Positions 43,304-51,889 are shown, numbered from the stretch's first letter. The stretch is DNA of 64,000 nt from CAYNRA01 sp046293395 (GCA_046293395.1 JBKBOU010000003.1:372001-436000), one strand, 5' to 3'. Translations and numbers: made by a program. The notes: generated by a model not told the origin, from the sequence alone.

Positions 43304-44578
43304 TCAGGCAAATCCGAAAATCAGGGGAAAAGCAAAGAGAACAAGACCCGCCCAAAGTCCATACATTGGAATGAAAAACACAACTGATTTTTCTACTTTC
43401 GTAATGTCGTTCTGCCCTCTTAAAACACCTAAAATTTGGTAGGCGACCGCAATCAAATGGGTAAATATGAGAACATTACTCCCGAAGACCGTCAAACGAT
43501 TTGGGGTAATTCCGTATTCAAACAAACGAAAAACGATGGCTGACAGTGCCATTCCGTTGGTTAGCAATGTCAGACAAGCCAAAGCCAATAACACAAATAA
43601 ATTGATTTTACTTATAGACTTCTTGGTTGCCTCAGACAGAGAAAATACGATAATCGCCATCACTGCCAAAAGTAGGATATTAAACAAAAGAAGAAATTCA
43701 CGGTCATTATACAAACTTTTTTGCGTGTAGATGACAACGACCAAGAAGGTGGTTAATGTAGCTAAAACAAGTGGGGTAAAAATTTTGGCGATGAGGGGAG
43801 ATATTTTTCCCACCAATTGTGGATTTTCTTGCACGAAGAAAGTGGCAACCACAGGCAAACCAGCCAAACCCCAAACGGCAATCCGATTAAAATAAAAATC
43901 GGCGATATCGAATCCAATCAAGCTAAACAAACCGAGTGTAATACCTGTAAAAACACCACCGGCTAAAAGAATAATTACTGCCATAACGAGTAAATCACCG
44001 TTGTAACGTAAATAAGCCATTTTCGTGTGTGCGTTCGTCATGTTGCCACCTACAAACGTAAAACCAGTTACAACCCACAAAAAAATAGGCAAATGCAAAC
44101 ATGCCAATTGAAAGGTATCACTAGCCTGATTTTCGGGTAATAGATTGATATACAACACAGTAACAAGTAAGGCGAGAATCGGAAAAAGGAGCGAACGGAA
44201 GGACATTTCATTTTTTCGGGCGAAATACAGCATCACCATCGGAAACAACACATAGCTTATATTTCTTTGTAGAAAAAAATCACTTTCTTGCCCGATGAAG
44301 GTAGGAATTTGTGCAATAATTCCGGAGACTAAAATACCAATGAAGACAAATAAAATATCTTTTTGTTGGTATTTAGGCACGGATGAAGCGGAGAAAGAGA
44401 GACGTTCATACCAAAAAACAGCGAACGGACTGTCAGCCAAAGAAGGATAAACGGCATCAAAAGCACGTTGAAACGCTGCGGGATTTGTGCGGTATAATTG
44501 CTCTAATAAGCGAGGATTATCTATTTCCTTGCTAATGGTTGCTTGCAGTTGTTCCTGCGAATTTTGTTCAGATTTCAT
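43304..44578 (-). CDS. Multi-spanning membrane protein, DUF4153-like
   Basis: Protein of 424 residues. A soluble N-terminal stretch of about 80 residues (Glu/Gln-rich, with NPAAFQRAFDAVYP) is followed by about ten membrane helices. The layout resembles DUF4153 proteins, whose function is not known. It is the last gene of a three-gene minus-strand operon: membrane protein, small winged-helix regulator, then this gene after 23 bp. In Bacteroidota that arrangement often links a regulator to a membrane sensor or effector, but no ligand can be proposed. Confidence 0.7.
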   Translation of the reverse strand: MKSEQNSQEQLQATISKEIDNPRLLEQLYRTNPAAFQRAFDAVYPSLADSPFAVFWYERLSFSASSVPKYQQKDILFVFIGILVSGIIAQIPTFIGQESDFFLQRNISYVLFPMVMLYFARKNEMSFRSLLFPILALLVTVLYINLLPENQASDTFQLACLHLPIFLWVVTGFTFVGGNMTNAHTKMAYLRYNGDLLVMAVIILLAGGVFTGITLGLFSLIGFDIADFYFNRIAVWGLAGLPVVATFFVQENPQLVGKISPLIAKIFTPLVLATLTTFLVVVIYTQKSLYNDREFLLLFNILLLAVMAIIVFSLSEATKKSISKINLFVLLALACLTLLTNGMALSAIVFRLFEYGITPNRLTVFGSNVLIFTHLIAVAYQILGVLRGQNDITKVEKSVVFFIPMYGLWAGLVLFAFPLIFGFA

Positions 44579-44601
44579 TAGTAAAAAAAGGGTTAAAAGG
44601 G

Positions 44602-44901
44602 TTACTGGGAAGAACGAATAAGCATTTCGAGTGCGTTAAGATGAGCAGCAAAGGCAGCTTTGCCTTCGAGCGTGACACGGTAGGAAGTATTCGGTTTTTT
44701 ACCAATAAATTGTTTCGTCACCTCCACGTACGCGAGTTTTTCGAGGGCAGAAAGATGACTTGCTAGGTTTCCATCAGAACTTTGGAGTTGGGCTTTAAGC
44801 GTACCAAAGTCAACAGAATCATTGACAAGTAAAATAGACATAATCCCTAGCCGCACCCTGCTTTCAAAGGCTTTATTTAGGTTTTCTATGTAATTTTTCA
44901 C
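44602..44901 (-). CDS. Winged-helix transcriptional regulator (small, MarR/ArsR-like)
   Basis: Protein of 99 residues starting at a GTG (44899-44901) that overlaps the TGA of the upstream gene by three bases in a GTGA junction; the longer frame from 44967 would overlap by 70 bp. Motifs FESRVRLGIMSIL, DFGTLKAQLQSSDGNLASHLSALEKLAYVEV and SYRVTLEGKAAFAAHL are those of the winged-helix family found alone in many Bacteroidota operons of this type. Likely an autoregulator; a palindrome upstream of the first gene is a candidate operator. Confidence 0.85.
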   Translation of the reverse strand: MKNYIENLNKAFESRVRLGIMSILLVNDSVDFGTLKAQLQSSDGNLASHLSALEKLAYVEVTKQFIGKKPNTSYRVTLEGKAAFAAHLNALEMLIRSSQ

Positions 44902-45521
44902 TTCTCGTATTTTTGATAGATAGTTAAACCATACACGATGTGTAAAATCCCGAAACCTAGCCCCCAAAGAAGCAGTGCATATTCGATAAAAAACAAAGCA
45001 GAAAGCCCTACGGCAATTTCTGTTATTCCTACATAAAAAATATCCTCAATCGTATATTTACTTGCATTTAGAAGGGCTAAACCATAGAAAATGAGGGTAA
45101 ACGGAAGAATTAAATCAATTTGTTGGCGAAAGAGAAAGAAAATACACACGATTCCACCGACTAAAAGTGGCGTGAAAAAATGAATCAAAAATCGCTTGGC
45201 TGTTGCATCCCAGAGAAGTAAACTGAACCGTTTTGCCTTGATTCGTGCCCAGATAAAACCCGTTACTAAGGAAAAAATCAGTACAAAAATAAAACCTGTA
45301 ACAAGTGTTGCCAATTTCTCCGAGTTTTGACTTACCGAACGGTAATATCCCCCATCTAAAAGAGATAAATCAAGATAAATATATACACTTACTACACATA
45401 GAAGCGCGTACATGCCAATAAATATACCTGCTTTGCCGCTCAAAGAAAGAAATCGACTCGCACGCTCCATCAAGGCTCTGATTTCCTGAAGGGTTTCCAA
45501 TTGATTGTGTTGTTCACTCAT
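44898..45521 (-). CDS. Membrane protein of regulator operon
   Basis: Protein of 207 residues with a soluble N-terminal helix (LETLQEIRALMERASRF) and six hydrophobic segments. No named family that I recognise. First gene of the operon with the winged-helix regulator, translationally coupled through a GTGA overlap, and the DUF4153-like membrane protein. A 7-bp inverted repeat separated by five bases lies 20 bp before its ATG. Confidence 0.7.
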   Translation of the reverse strand: MSEQHNQLETLQEIRALMERASRFLSLSGKAGIFIGMYALLCVVSVYIYLDLSLLDGGYYRSVSQNSEKLATLVTGFIFVLIFSLVTGFIWARIKAKRFSLLLWDATAKRFLIHFFTPLLVGGIVCIFFLFRQQIDLILPFTLIFYGLALLNASKYTIEDIFYVGITEIAVGLSALFFIEYALLLWGLGFGILHIVYGLTIYQKYEK

Positions 45522-45541
45522 AATTTAAAATAAATATAAAG

Positions 45542-45560
45542 TACTTTGAAATACAAAGTA
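45542..45560. promoter_or_regulatory. Candidate operator of the winged-helix operon
   Basis: TACTTTG, five bases, CAAAGTA: a perfect 7-bp inverted repeat 20 bp upstream of the operon start. A dimeric winged-helix repressor encoded in the operon could bind it. Confidence 0.5.
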
Positions 45561-45573
45561 TGTTAAAAAAAAG

Positions 45574-45600
45574 AAAAGAGACAAATAAATGTCTCTTTTT
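45574..45600. terminator. Bidirectional terminator
   Basis: AAAAGAGACA (45574-45583), six-base loop, perfect complement (45590-45599), A and T runs on both sides; 39 bp beyond the stop of the lipoprotein gene. Confidence 0.85.
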
Positions 45601-45638
45601 ATTCTTTCAGGAGAACTGATTAATCCGTCTGAGGCAAA

Positions 45639-46055
45639 TTAATAACAACTCAATGCAAACAACGTGACGAAAGGAAGAACGACCAACCCGTTGTAAATCC
45701 AATAGCCATTGCTATAAGGTGGCACCTCGATTAGTTTGGTAATTTCTTTCCCTGCTTCCATTTTAACGGGAACATGCGCGTCTAGTTTTTCCTTGAGTCG
45801 GCTGCTCTCTGTTGTGTAATGAATGGTGTATTCACCAGCTGGAAGGTTGTTGACAGTCAGGGACTTCACATTTTTTCGGTTTACAATCAATTGGTCATTT
45901 ATTGTAACGTACGTAAAAGGAGTGGGTCTATTGAGTTTGATTGCTACGCTTCCGGTATTCGACGTTTCTGTTTGGTAAGCAACCTGTATGTGTTTTGCAC
46001 ACGAGCTGAACAGAAACATTCCACTGATTAAAAGAAAAGCCATTTTCGTTTTCAT
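45639..46055 (-). CDS. Small lipoprotein of unknown function
   Basis: Protein of 138 residues with a lipobox (FLLISGMFLFSSC), an Ig-like or PEGA-like middle (TYVTINDQLI, LTVNNLPAGEYTIHYTT) and a hydrophobic C-terminal segment (WIYNGLVVLPFVTLFAL). PEGA-type domains occur in surface-layer and envelope proteins; the function here is unknown. It is transcribed alone between terminators, convergent with nothing. Confidence 0.65.
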   Translation of the reverse strand: MKTKMAFLLISGMFLFSSCAKHIQVAYQTETSNTGSVAIKLNRPTPFTYVTINDQLIVNRKNVKSLTVNNLPAGEYTIHYTTESSRLKEKLDAHVPVKMEAGKEITKLIEVPPYSNGYWIYNGLVVLPFVTLFALSCY

Positions 46056-46177
46056 TGATACGTTGGATGGGGGATAAATTGTTTTGTGTCATGCAAATAG
46101 AAAAAAGTGTTTTATCTTCTGTTATTTGCCGCAATTGAAACGGAAATAAACTCATTTTAGTATCGAACGGAATGCCC

Positions 46178-46555
46178 TCATTTATTTTCCCATCCGTCTA
46201 TGATTCCAGCCTTAATATCTGTGTAATTTGAAACAAGCCAGATAGCTAAAAGAATGAGCGCAATGGTTTTACCGTGTTTTTTAAGTAAGACTTTGACATC
46301 ATTTACGAAAGTATCCATATCAGTAATTTTAAGGGTAATACTAAACTCGTAGGGTCGGGTATCTTTGTCGGCTAAAGAAGAAAAATCTGTTTGCAATACT
46401 TCACCGATGACTCGCAAAGAATGTAAACTCGGCGTTACCTCGTTGTTTTCAATTCTTTGAATTGTCCGAAGCGTTAACCCTGTTTTCTCAGCAAGTTCTT
46501 TTTGGGAATAGTGTTGACTTTTTCTTCTTTCCCTTATTTTTTCACCCAAATCCAT
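46178..46555 (-). CDS. XRE-family regulator with C-terminal membrane helix
   Basis: Protein of 125 residues from the ATG at 46555; a start at 46570 adds five residues. The helix-turn-helix is LGEKIRERRKSQHYSQKELAEKTGLTLRTIQRIENNEVTPS (about 3-45). A hydrophobic helix near the end (GKTIALILLAIWLVSNYT) probably tethers it to the membrane, which is unusual for XRE proteins but known in Bacteroidota. The upstream region has an imperfect dyad (GTACTGACA and TGTCAACTGTAC, about 46592-46614) that may be its operator. Confidence 0.8.
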   Translation of the reverse strand: MDLGEKIRERRKSQHYSQKELAEKTGLTLRTIQRIENNEVTPSLHSLRVIGEVLQTDFSSLADKDTRPYEFSITLKITDMDTFVNDVKVLLKKHGKTIALILLAIWLVSNYTDIKAGIIDGWENK

Positions 46556-46645
46556 GTGCAAATATCTCAATTAAAATTCGTTTATGTACTGACATAAAGG
46601 TGTCAACTGTACGTCATTTCAACGTAAATGAATGTATAAGCTATA

Positions 46646-46903
46646 CTATTTGATTTCAACGTTTAAAATCTCTTTGATTTCTTGTTTTTCTTGAGCGGTT
46701 ATCTCGTTCCAACGCCTGTTTTGCAAGCCCATTTCGATAGAATAAAAAAGATTAAGATGTGGGGTAACTCCAACTTTCACCAAATCTGCTTTGATTTTTT
46801 TGTAGTCTGCTGCCAGTAAATCTTCTTTTGAGTGTATTCCTATCAAATTCAATATGTTGACCATATAAGGTCCGAAATTCTTGATTTCTTCGAGGTTTTC
46901 CAT
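46646..46903 (-). CDS. TfoX C-terminal domain protein
   Basis: Protein of 85 residues from MENLEEIKNFGPYMVNILNLIGI; the longer frame to 46942 is less likely. The NFGPYMVNILNLIGIHSKEDLLAA segment is the helix-hairpin-helix-like TfoX_C domain (competence-related in proteobacteria), here without the N-terminal TfoX domain. Stand-alone copies are common and of unknown role. Confidence 0.8.
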   Translation of the reverse strand: MENLEEIKNFGPYMVNILNLIGIHSKEDLLAADYKKIKADLVKVGVTPHLNLFYSIEMGLQNRRWNEITAQEKQEIKEILNVEIK

Positions 46904-46985
46904 AAATTCTATATTTGAAGATGAGTGTACTTGTACAAACAAGGAAATTTAAAGGATGAAATATTCTTTTTCATACAATAAACAG

Positions 46986-46993
46986 TAAGTTTG
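46986..46993 (+). promoter_or_regulatory. -7 box upstream of lipoprotein gene
   Basis: TAAGTTTG, matching TAnnTTTG, 19 bp before the ATG at 47013. Confidence 0.5.
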
Positions 46994-47012
46994 TTGAAAA
47001 TCAATTAATTAT

Positions 47013-47372
47013 ATGAAAAAAGTCCACCTATTCACTTGTCTGAGCATTTTCTTCTGCACGTCTTGTTTACCGTTTGCATCTTTAAACTCTACCACACAAA
47101 TAAAAGCAAATGATGCCTTTATTTTGGGTGATAATATACACGAGAAATTTACGGCAAAAGTGACCAATACCTCCAAATTTGAACTCACACTTTGGCAATA
47201 TCCTATAGATGGAGGAAGACATTCGCCTGTGAACCTGAAAGCGTCTTCCGAAGTAAAGGTAAAGGTTGATGAAAATACGGCATTACGAATTGAAAACAAA
47301 GCCAATGAAGAAGTTGCTGTAAAACTGAAAGTGTATGGAGATACGGGGTTATCTATGGGCTATAAGAAATAA
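47013..47372 (+). CDS. Small lipoprotein of unknown function
   Basis: Protein of 119 residues. The signal ends in a lipobox (LSIFFCTSC). The mature part is beta-rich and soluble (NIHEKFTAKVTNTSKFELTLW, then VKVDENTALRIENKANEEVAVKLKVYG). No family is recognised. It may be co-transcribed with the DUF1905 gene 52 bp downstream. Confidence 0.65.
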   Translation: MKKVHLFTCLSIFFCTSCLPFASLNSTTQIKANDAFILGDNIHEKFTAKVTNTSKFELTLWQYPIDGGRHSPVNLKASSEVKVKVDENTALRIENKANEEVAVKLKVYGDTGLSMGYKK

Positions 47373-47424
47373 TCTGAAGTTGCTTTTGAGTACATCAAAC
47401 TGGCTGATTAATGAGTAAGAAAAT

Positions 47425-47883
47425 ATGGACTATTTAGTAAAAGATAAAGAGCTTGAATTAAGATACGAACCAGGCAAAGGTGCTTGGACGTATCATATTC
47501 AGATTCCTAATACGAAACACCTTACAGGTAAGTGGGGAACATTGAAGGTTGCAGGAACTATTGACACCTATAAAATTGACCGTATCAATCTATTTACTAT
47601 CTCTGGTCAAGACAAGCTAATTTCTATCAATGCTAAAATCAGAAAGGCGATTAATAAAAGCGGTGGCGACCTTGTGAACGTGACGCTTTTCTTGGTTGAT
47701 ACCCAAAAGAAGATTTCTGAAAAGGAAATTTTAGAAATATTTGAAGAATCGGGCGTATTAATCCACTTCAAAAAATTACCGAAAGACGAAAGCGAGGAAA
47801 TGCTGAAGAAGATTACCTCTCTTACGTCGGAGGACAATCAGGTAAAAATGATTTTGAAGTATATTAAACAGCTGGACAAATAA
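47425..47883 (+). CDS. DUF1905 domain protein
   Basis: Protein of 152 residues. The first 95 residues are a DUF1905 beta-barrel domain (KGAWTYHIQIP, GKWGTLKVAGTIDTY, INAKIRKAINKSGGDLVNVTLF). The C-terminal part has the helical FEESGVLIHFKKLPKDESEEML segment that resembles the YdeI/OmdA-type tail often paired with DUF1905. No enzymatic activity is known. A strong terminator starts within its stop codon. Confidence 0.8.
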   Translation: MDYLVKDKELELRYEPGKGAWTYHIQIPNTKHLTGKWGTLKVAGTIDTYKIDRINLFTISGQDKLISINAKIRKAINKSGGDLVNVTLFLVDTQKKISEKEILEIFEESGVLIHFKKLPKDESEEMLKKITSLTSEDNQVKMILKYIKQLDK

Positions 47884-47917
47884 AAAAAGGTTATACTGCC
47901 CAAGTATAACCTTTTTT
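47883..47917. terminator. Bidirectional terminator
   Basis: Perfect 15-bp stem AAAAAAGGTTATACT (47883-47897) with its complement at 47903-47917 and a 5-nt loop, between the DUF1905 gene and tRNA-Asn. Confidence 0.9.
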
Positions 47918-47928
47918 ATTTGTATCTG

Positions 47929-48002
47929 CTCCCGAAGCTGGGCTCGAACCAGCGACCCTCTGATTAACAGTCAGATGCTCTAACCGACTGAGCTATTCGG
48001 GA
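47929..48002 (-). tRNA. tRNA-Asn (GTT)
   Basis: Full cloverleaf on the minus strand: acceptor TCCCGAA/TTCGGGA, D arm GCTC/GAGC, anticodon arm TCTGA CTGTTAA TCAGA with anticodon GTT, T arm GCTGG TTCGAGC CCAGC, discriminator G. CCA is not encoded. Confidence 0.95.
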
Positions 48003-48089
48003 TCGTTTTATTATAAACGTGGTGCAAAAGTATAGTATTTACCAATACTTGTCAATAGTTATCTCTATTTTTTTTTCAAATACCGTATT

Positions 48090-48374
48090 TTATCTTTGAG
48101 CACGGTCTAAAATAAGCTCTTTTACACGTCTTGCGTCTAATTTTGTAAAATTTTGAATAATAATTTCTTCTTCGCGTGCTCTTGCTTTGATTCGGATTGT
48201 CGAGAAAAATACACCTGATTCTATTTCAACTCCTGCGATGTCATTGTAAAAAACGAAATTCTCGTTGGAAGACATGAACTTACGAATAATGAAGGTCACT
48301 CCTTTTTCAGAGAACTCAACAACATCCGGGAAAAGTGGATTCATCCAAAAACTTGCAGCATATTTTTCTATCAT
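48090..48374 (-). CDS. PH-domain-like small protein
   Basis: Protein of 94 residues. The alternating strands DVVEFSEKGVTFIIRKF, NFVFYNDIAGVEIESG, STIRIKARAREEEIIIQNF and the final helix KLDARRVKELI match the bacterial PH-like fold. Function unknown. It starts 15 bp after rsmG ends and probably belongs to the GT2-rsmG transcript. Confidence 0.65.
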   Translation of the reverse strand: MIEKYAASFWMNPLFPDVVEFSEKGVTFIIRKFMSSNENFVFYNDIAGVEIESGVFFSTIRIKARAREEEIIIQNFTKLDARRVKELILDRAQR

Positions 48375-48389
48375 CGTGGTTTGGATTAA

Positions 48390-49022
48390 TTATTTGAATG
48401 GGACATACACTACTTTTTTTGTTTCAAAGAACTCTTCTTCAAAATACGAACTCAAATCATATACTTTTTTAGGTCTATTGACCTCCGCAAGTTCTTCTTT
48501 CAAGTCCCCTCCCTTGAGATACAGGACACCATTATCTAGTTTATTGAAATGATTTCTACTGATTTTATTTTGAATCCAGCCCATAAAAGGTTGCAAGCGC
48601 GTAACCGCACGAGAAACCACGAAATCATAGAAGCCATCGGCGCGTTCGGCGCGTTCATGTTGTGCGCGAACATTCTTTAGACCCAAACCGTCAGCCACCT
48701 CTTGTACCACCTTGATTTTCTTTCCGATGGAATCAACCAAATGAAAGCTTACTTCAGGGAACAAAATAGCGAGTGGAATACCCGGAAAACCACCACCCGT
48801 TCCTACATCTAAAATTTCTGAACCATCTGTAAACGAACAAATCTTCGCAATACCAAGTGAATGTAGCACGTGTTTTTCGTACAAATTATCCATGTCTTTT
48901 CTGGATATGACATTGATTTGCGCGTTCCAATGTGTATATAATTCGTGAAGCTGAGCAAATTGTGCTTGCTGTTTGGGAGTAAGATCCGGAAAATACTTTG
49001 CAATAATCGAGAAATCTGACAC
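48390..49022 (-). CDS. rsmG: 16S rRNA (guanine527-N7)-methyltransferase
   Basis: Protein of 210 residues, the normal length. The S-adenosylmethionine site is EILDVGTGGGFPGIPLAILFPE (about 65-86), followed by FHLVDSIGKKIKVVQEV and VVSRAVTRL. It methylates G527 of 16S rRNA. It lies 27 bp after the GT2 gene. Confidence 0.95.
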   Translation of the reverse strand: MSDFSIIAKYFPDLTPKQQAQFAQLHELYTHWNAQINVISRKDMDNLYEKHVLHSLGIAKICSFTDGSEILDVGTGGGFPGIPLAILFPEVSFHLVDSIGKKIKVVQEVADGLGLKNVRAQHERAERADGFYDFVVSRAVTRLQPFMGWIQNKISRNHFNKLDNGVLYLKGGDLKEELAEVNRPKKVYDLSSYFEEEFFETKKVVYVPFK

Positions 49023-49049
49023 TTTACTAAATTAGTTTAAATGAAACCG

Positions 49050-50255
49050 TTATTTCCAACGTAAACGCTTGGGATTTGTAAATAACGTAACAATACCCAA
49101 GATAAAAAGATAGCCTGTAAACAAAAAGTCATAGTAAGGCATTCTTCCAATCCCTACATACGCTCCTAATCTTTTATTTAAAACACGGAATACAAGCCAT
49201 TTAATCAATATATAACTTATAAATATACCAACTACGAAGCGCATCCAATCTGTAATAAAAAGGAGTTTTTCCAGATGAAATTCTTTTGAGATAGCAGCTG
49301 GAATACGTGCCCAATCCGGTACGTGGAATAGTTCAGGTTGGAAGAACAAAGCAGGTATCAGCAAAAACCAACTAAATAATTGACCGTACCAGAGTAATCC
49401 GAGATGAACTTTGTGTTTCAGTTTGTATTTTTTACCAACAGATAAATGTCTTCTTTTTTGGATGAACCAGTCTGACCAATTTCGTTTCGGCTCCGAGAGC
49501 GTGTGCGCGTCAGGCTCGATACAAATAGCCACATTTTTAGCATTTGCGGTTTGGTTGACAAACAAATCGTCGTCACCACCGAGTAAACCATAATGCGCAG
49601 AAAAACCACCATTCGCCCAGAAAAAATCTTTTCGATACAATAAGTTTCGTCCTACGCCCATAAACGGAATCCCGGCGAGAGCGAAAGAAAGATACTGAGC
49701 GGCTGTCTGGAAAGTTTCGTAGCGAATCAAGGCGTTTAGACCGCCTTCGTACGCGGGATAGGGAGAGTAGCCAAGCACGATATCTTTATCTCCCAACGAC
49801 TCAGCCATTCGTTGCAGCCACAATTCACTTGCTGGGCGGCAGTCTGCATCTGTCAATAAAATAAGCTCTTTCGATGCCTTTTTGATGCCCATTGTTAGGG
49901 CATACTTCTTCGCTGTAAAATGAACTGGAACCGATTCAATACGGACGATTTTAACATTTGGAAAATTATCCTTGTTTGTCAGAAGATAATCGTACGTACC
50001 ATCAGCGGAGCGATCATCTACGATAATAATTTCAAAATCGGGGTAGTACTGTTTTTCCAGGAGAGGAATCAGCTCTTGCAGATTTTCGAGTTCGTTCCAA
50101 GCGGCAACAACGATAGAGACACCGGGCGGGTTTTCGAGAAACTCAGGTATGCTTCTTTTGTAAAAACCGAGGCGAAGAAATACAAACAAGATGTATATCA
50201 GTTGCACTAATATGGCAAATAAAAAGAGGAAGGGTATAACGTAATGCCAGAGCAT
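49050..50255 (-). CDS. GT2 family membrane glycosyltransferase
   Basis: Protein of 401 residues: an N-terminal membrane helix, a GT-A domain (VSIVVAAWNELENLQEL, IIVDDRSADGTYD, LTDADCRPAS, then a QKRRHLSVGKK acceptor-side motif corresponding to QxxRW), and three C-terminal membrane helices. It resembles processive or lipid-linked cell-surface glycosyltransferases; the sugar and acceptor are unknown. First gene of an operon with rsmG and the PH-like gene. A TATATTTG -7 box lies 29 bp upstream. Confidence 0.85.
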   Translation of the reverse strand: MLWHYVIPFLFLFAILVQLIYILFVFLRLGFYKRSIPEFLENPPGVSIVVAAWNELENLQELIPLLEKQYYPDFEIIIVDDRSADGTYDYLLTNKDNFPNVKIVRIESVPVHFTAKKYALTMGIKKASKELILLTDADCRPASELWLQRMAESLGDKDIVLGYSPYPAYEGGLNALIRYETFQTAAQYLSFALAGIPFMGVGRNLLYRKDFFWANGGFSAHYGLLGGDDDLFVNQTANAKNVAICIEPDAHTLSEPKRNWSDWFIQKRRHLSVGKKYKLKHKVHLGLLWYGQLFSWFLLIPALFFQPELFHVPDWARIPAAISKEFHLEKLLFITDWMRFVVGIFISYILIKWLVFRVLNKRLGAYVGIGRMPYYDFLFTGYLFILGIVTLFTNPKRLRWK

Positions 50256-50284
50256 TTATTGAGTTATTTAGTGAGAAAAGAATA

Positions 50285-50292
50285 CAAATATA
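50285..50292 (-). promoter_or_regulatory. -7 box of the GT2-rsmG operon
   Basis: Minus strand TATATTTG, matching TAnnTTTG, 29 bp before the ATG. Confidence 0.6.
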
Positions 50293-50385
50293 AGGATTGT
50301 TCATAAAGTGCGTCTATTAATCGCCTGTTTTGGTAAAAAACAAAGGAACAATTGCGCTAAAAATCAATTCCTTACAAATCTATCC

Positions 50386-50393
50386 TACTTTTG
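50386..50393 (+). promoter_or_regulatory. -7 box of rnhB
   Basis: TACTTTTG, matching TAnnTTTG, 34 bp before the chosen ATG at 50428. It supports that start over the longer frame from 50308. Confidence 0.65.
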
Positions 50394-50427
50394 CAGACTT
50401 CTTTCATTGATTTCAATTTGTTGCTAT

Positions 50428-51033
50428 ATGTTGCGTTCTTTTTATTCCATAAACACCCTAGAAGCAGGATTAGACGAGGCAGGCCGTGGTTGCCTAGCTG
50501 GGCCTGTAGTTGCGGCAGCCGTTATTCTGCCCTCAGATTTTTCACATCCATTCTTAAATGACTCCAAACAACTTACAAAAGCTGAACGAATCAAATTACG
50601 TACAGAAATTGAGCGTGAGGCTATTTCTTGGGCAATTGCAGAAGCGTCACAACAAGAAATTGACCAAATAAATATTCTAAAAGCAAGTTTTTTAGCCATG
50701 CACAGAGCTGTCGAAAAACTAAATGTTCGCCCGGAACATTTACTCATTGATGGAAATCGTTTCACTCCTTTTCCATTGATTCCACACACGTGTATCGTGA
50801 AAGGAGACGCGCTGTATTATTCCATTGCGGCGGCATCTGTTTTAGCCAAAACATACAGAGACGATTTAATGGAAAAATTGGATGAACAATTTCCCGCTTA
50901 CGGTTGGCGGAAAAATGCAGGATACCCGACGATTGCACACAAAAAAGCCATTGCTGAGTTTGGGCTCACGGAATGGCACCGGAAGACATTTCGGAGTACG
51001 CTTTCGAAGGAGCGGGATATCCAAAGAAAATAA
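50428..51033 (+). CDS. rnhB: Ribonuclease HII
   Basis: Protein of 201 residues from the ATG at 50428. Catalytic motifs AGLDEAGRGCLAGPV (Asp-Glu), LLIDGNRF (Asp) and YYSIAAASVLAKTYRD are all present, with GYPTIAHKKAI near the end. It removes ribonucleotides and RNA primers from RNA-DNA hybrids. The last 68 bp overlap the 3' end of the convergent peptidase gene on the other strand. Confidence 0.95.
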   Translation: MLRSFYSINTLEAGLDEAGRGCLAGPVVAAAVILPSDFSHPFLNDSKQLTKAERIKLRTEIEREAISWAIAEASQQEIDQINILKASFLAMHRAVEKLNVRPEHLLIDGNRFTPFPLIPHTCIVKGDALYYSIAAASVLAKTYRDDLMEKLDEQFPAYGWRKNAGYPTIAHKKAIAEFGLTEWHRKTFRSTLSKERDIQRK

Positions 51034-51775
51034 CGCGCCAAAGCGGATATTCCATATAATCTTGGATTAATCGTTGGAGACTCTCTCTCCCACCAACAGA
51101 AATAATTTTGGCTACTTCCATTCCTGACTGGTAGTAGGCTTGGCGCGTGTCGTACGCAGAAATACCAAAAAACTGCTTAGAAGTAGATAAATCGGACAGA
51201 TTTTTACTTGCTCGGCCACCAAAAGTGATAAACAGCCACTCCTGCTTGAAATCAATGTAACGTTGTACAGAGTCAGCTGAGCGAACAAACCGATTATCTA
51301 CTTGAAGGGCTATACCTTCATCCAGCCAAGTAGGAATTTTTGTTTTCGCCCTCCACCAACCAACTTGCTGCATCAGTTCAATATGGGCTAATTCATGCGC
51401 GACGACATCCGCATTGGCATCGTCTTTATGTAGAATAATCCAGGAACCAAATGGTGTACCAAGGCTACAGCCAGCCCCTTCGGGTTGGTGACAAATATTC
51501 TGAAATGATTCCTCTGTGGAGCAAAATAAGATAGTTGGCGAACTAACCATCTTCCCAAAAAAATAGCTTACTTTTTGCTTTGCTTGCTGTACAATTGTGC
51601 TATACTCTCGTTGCTCTTTGCGGGATAACTCCTTATTTTCATGGGTAAATTGTGCGTATTCTTTGCCATCTAACCAATACAAACGTGCTACACTCACGAG
51701 GGGAGAAAACGAAACATACAGCAATGCCAAAAAAAATACAAAGCCAATGTAAGAAAACCGCATCTGATATTTCAT
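50966..51775 (-). CDS. Membrane-anchored zinc metallopeptidase (gluzincin-like)
   Basis: Protein of 269 residues from MKYQMRFSYIG; a start at 51829 adds 18 residues. One N-terminal membrane helix is followed by an extracytoplasmic domain with the zinc-binding VAHELAHIELM (HExxH) and, 23 residues on, WLDEG, where the Glu would be the third ligand, as in the MA-family gluzincins. Substrate unknown. Its 3' end overlaps rnhB in antisense by 68 bp. Confidence 0.8.
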   Translation of the reverse strand: MKYQMRFSYIGFVFFLALLYVSFSPLVSVARLYWLDGKEYAQFTHENKELSRKEQREYSTIVQQAKQKVSYFFGKMVSSPTILFCSTEESFQNICHQPEGAGCSLGTPFGSWIILHKDDANADVVAHELAHIELMQQVGWWRAKTKIPTWLDEGIALQVDNRFVRSADSVQRYIDFKQEWLFITFGGRASKNLSDLSTSKQFFGISAYDTRQAYYQSGMEVAKIISVGGRESLQRLIQDYMEYPLWRVIFFGYPAPSKAYSEMSSGAIP

Positions 51776-51881
51776 TCCAATAAGTTTCGTTTTGTGTGTA
51801 TAGTAACCCATTTTGGACAAACTAACCAATCTACCGATATAAATAATTTCCCATCCTCTTTAAAAGTCATTTCATTGGTCG

Positions 51882-51889
51882 TACTTTTG
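51882..51889 (+). promoter_or_regulatory. -7 box upstream of the small membrane protein gene
   Basis: TACTTTTG, matching TAnnTTTG, 58 bp before the ATG at 51948. Confidence 0.5.

Noticed and set aside
46904..46942. Longer start for the TfoX_C gene
   Set aside because: The extra 13 residues are polar and unlike the family, which starts close to the helix-hairpin-helix.
47929..48002. tRNA-Asn as an integration site for a mobile element
   Set aside because: No repeat of the tRNA 3' end and no integrase gene nearby.
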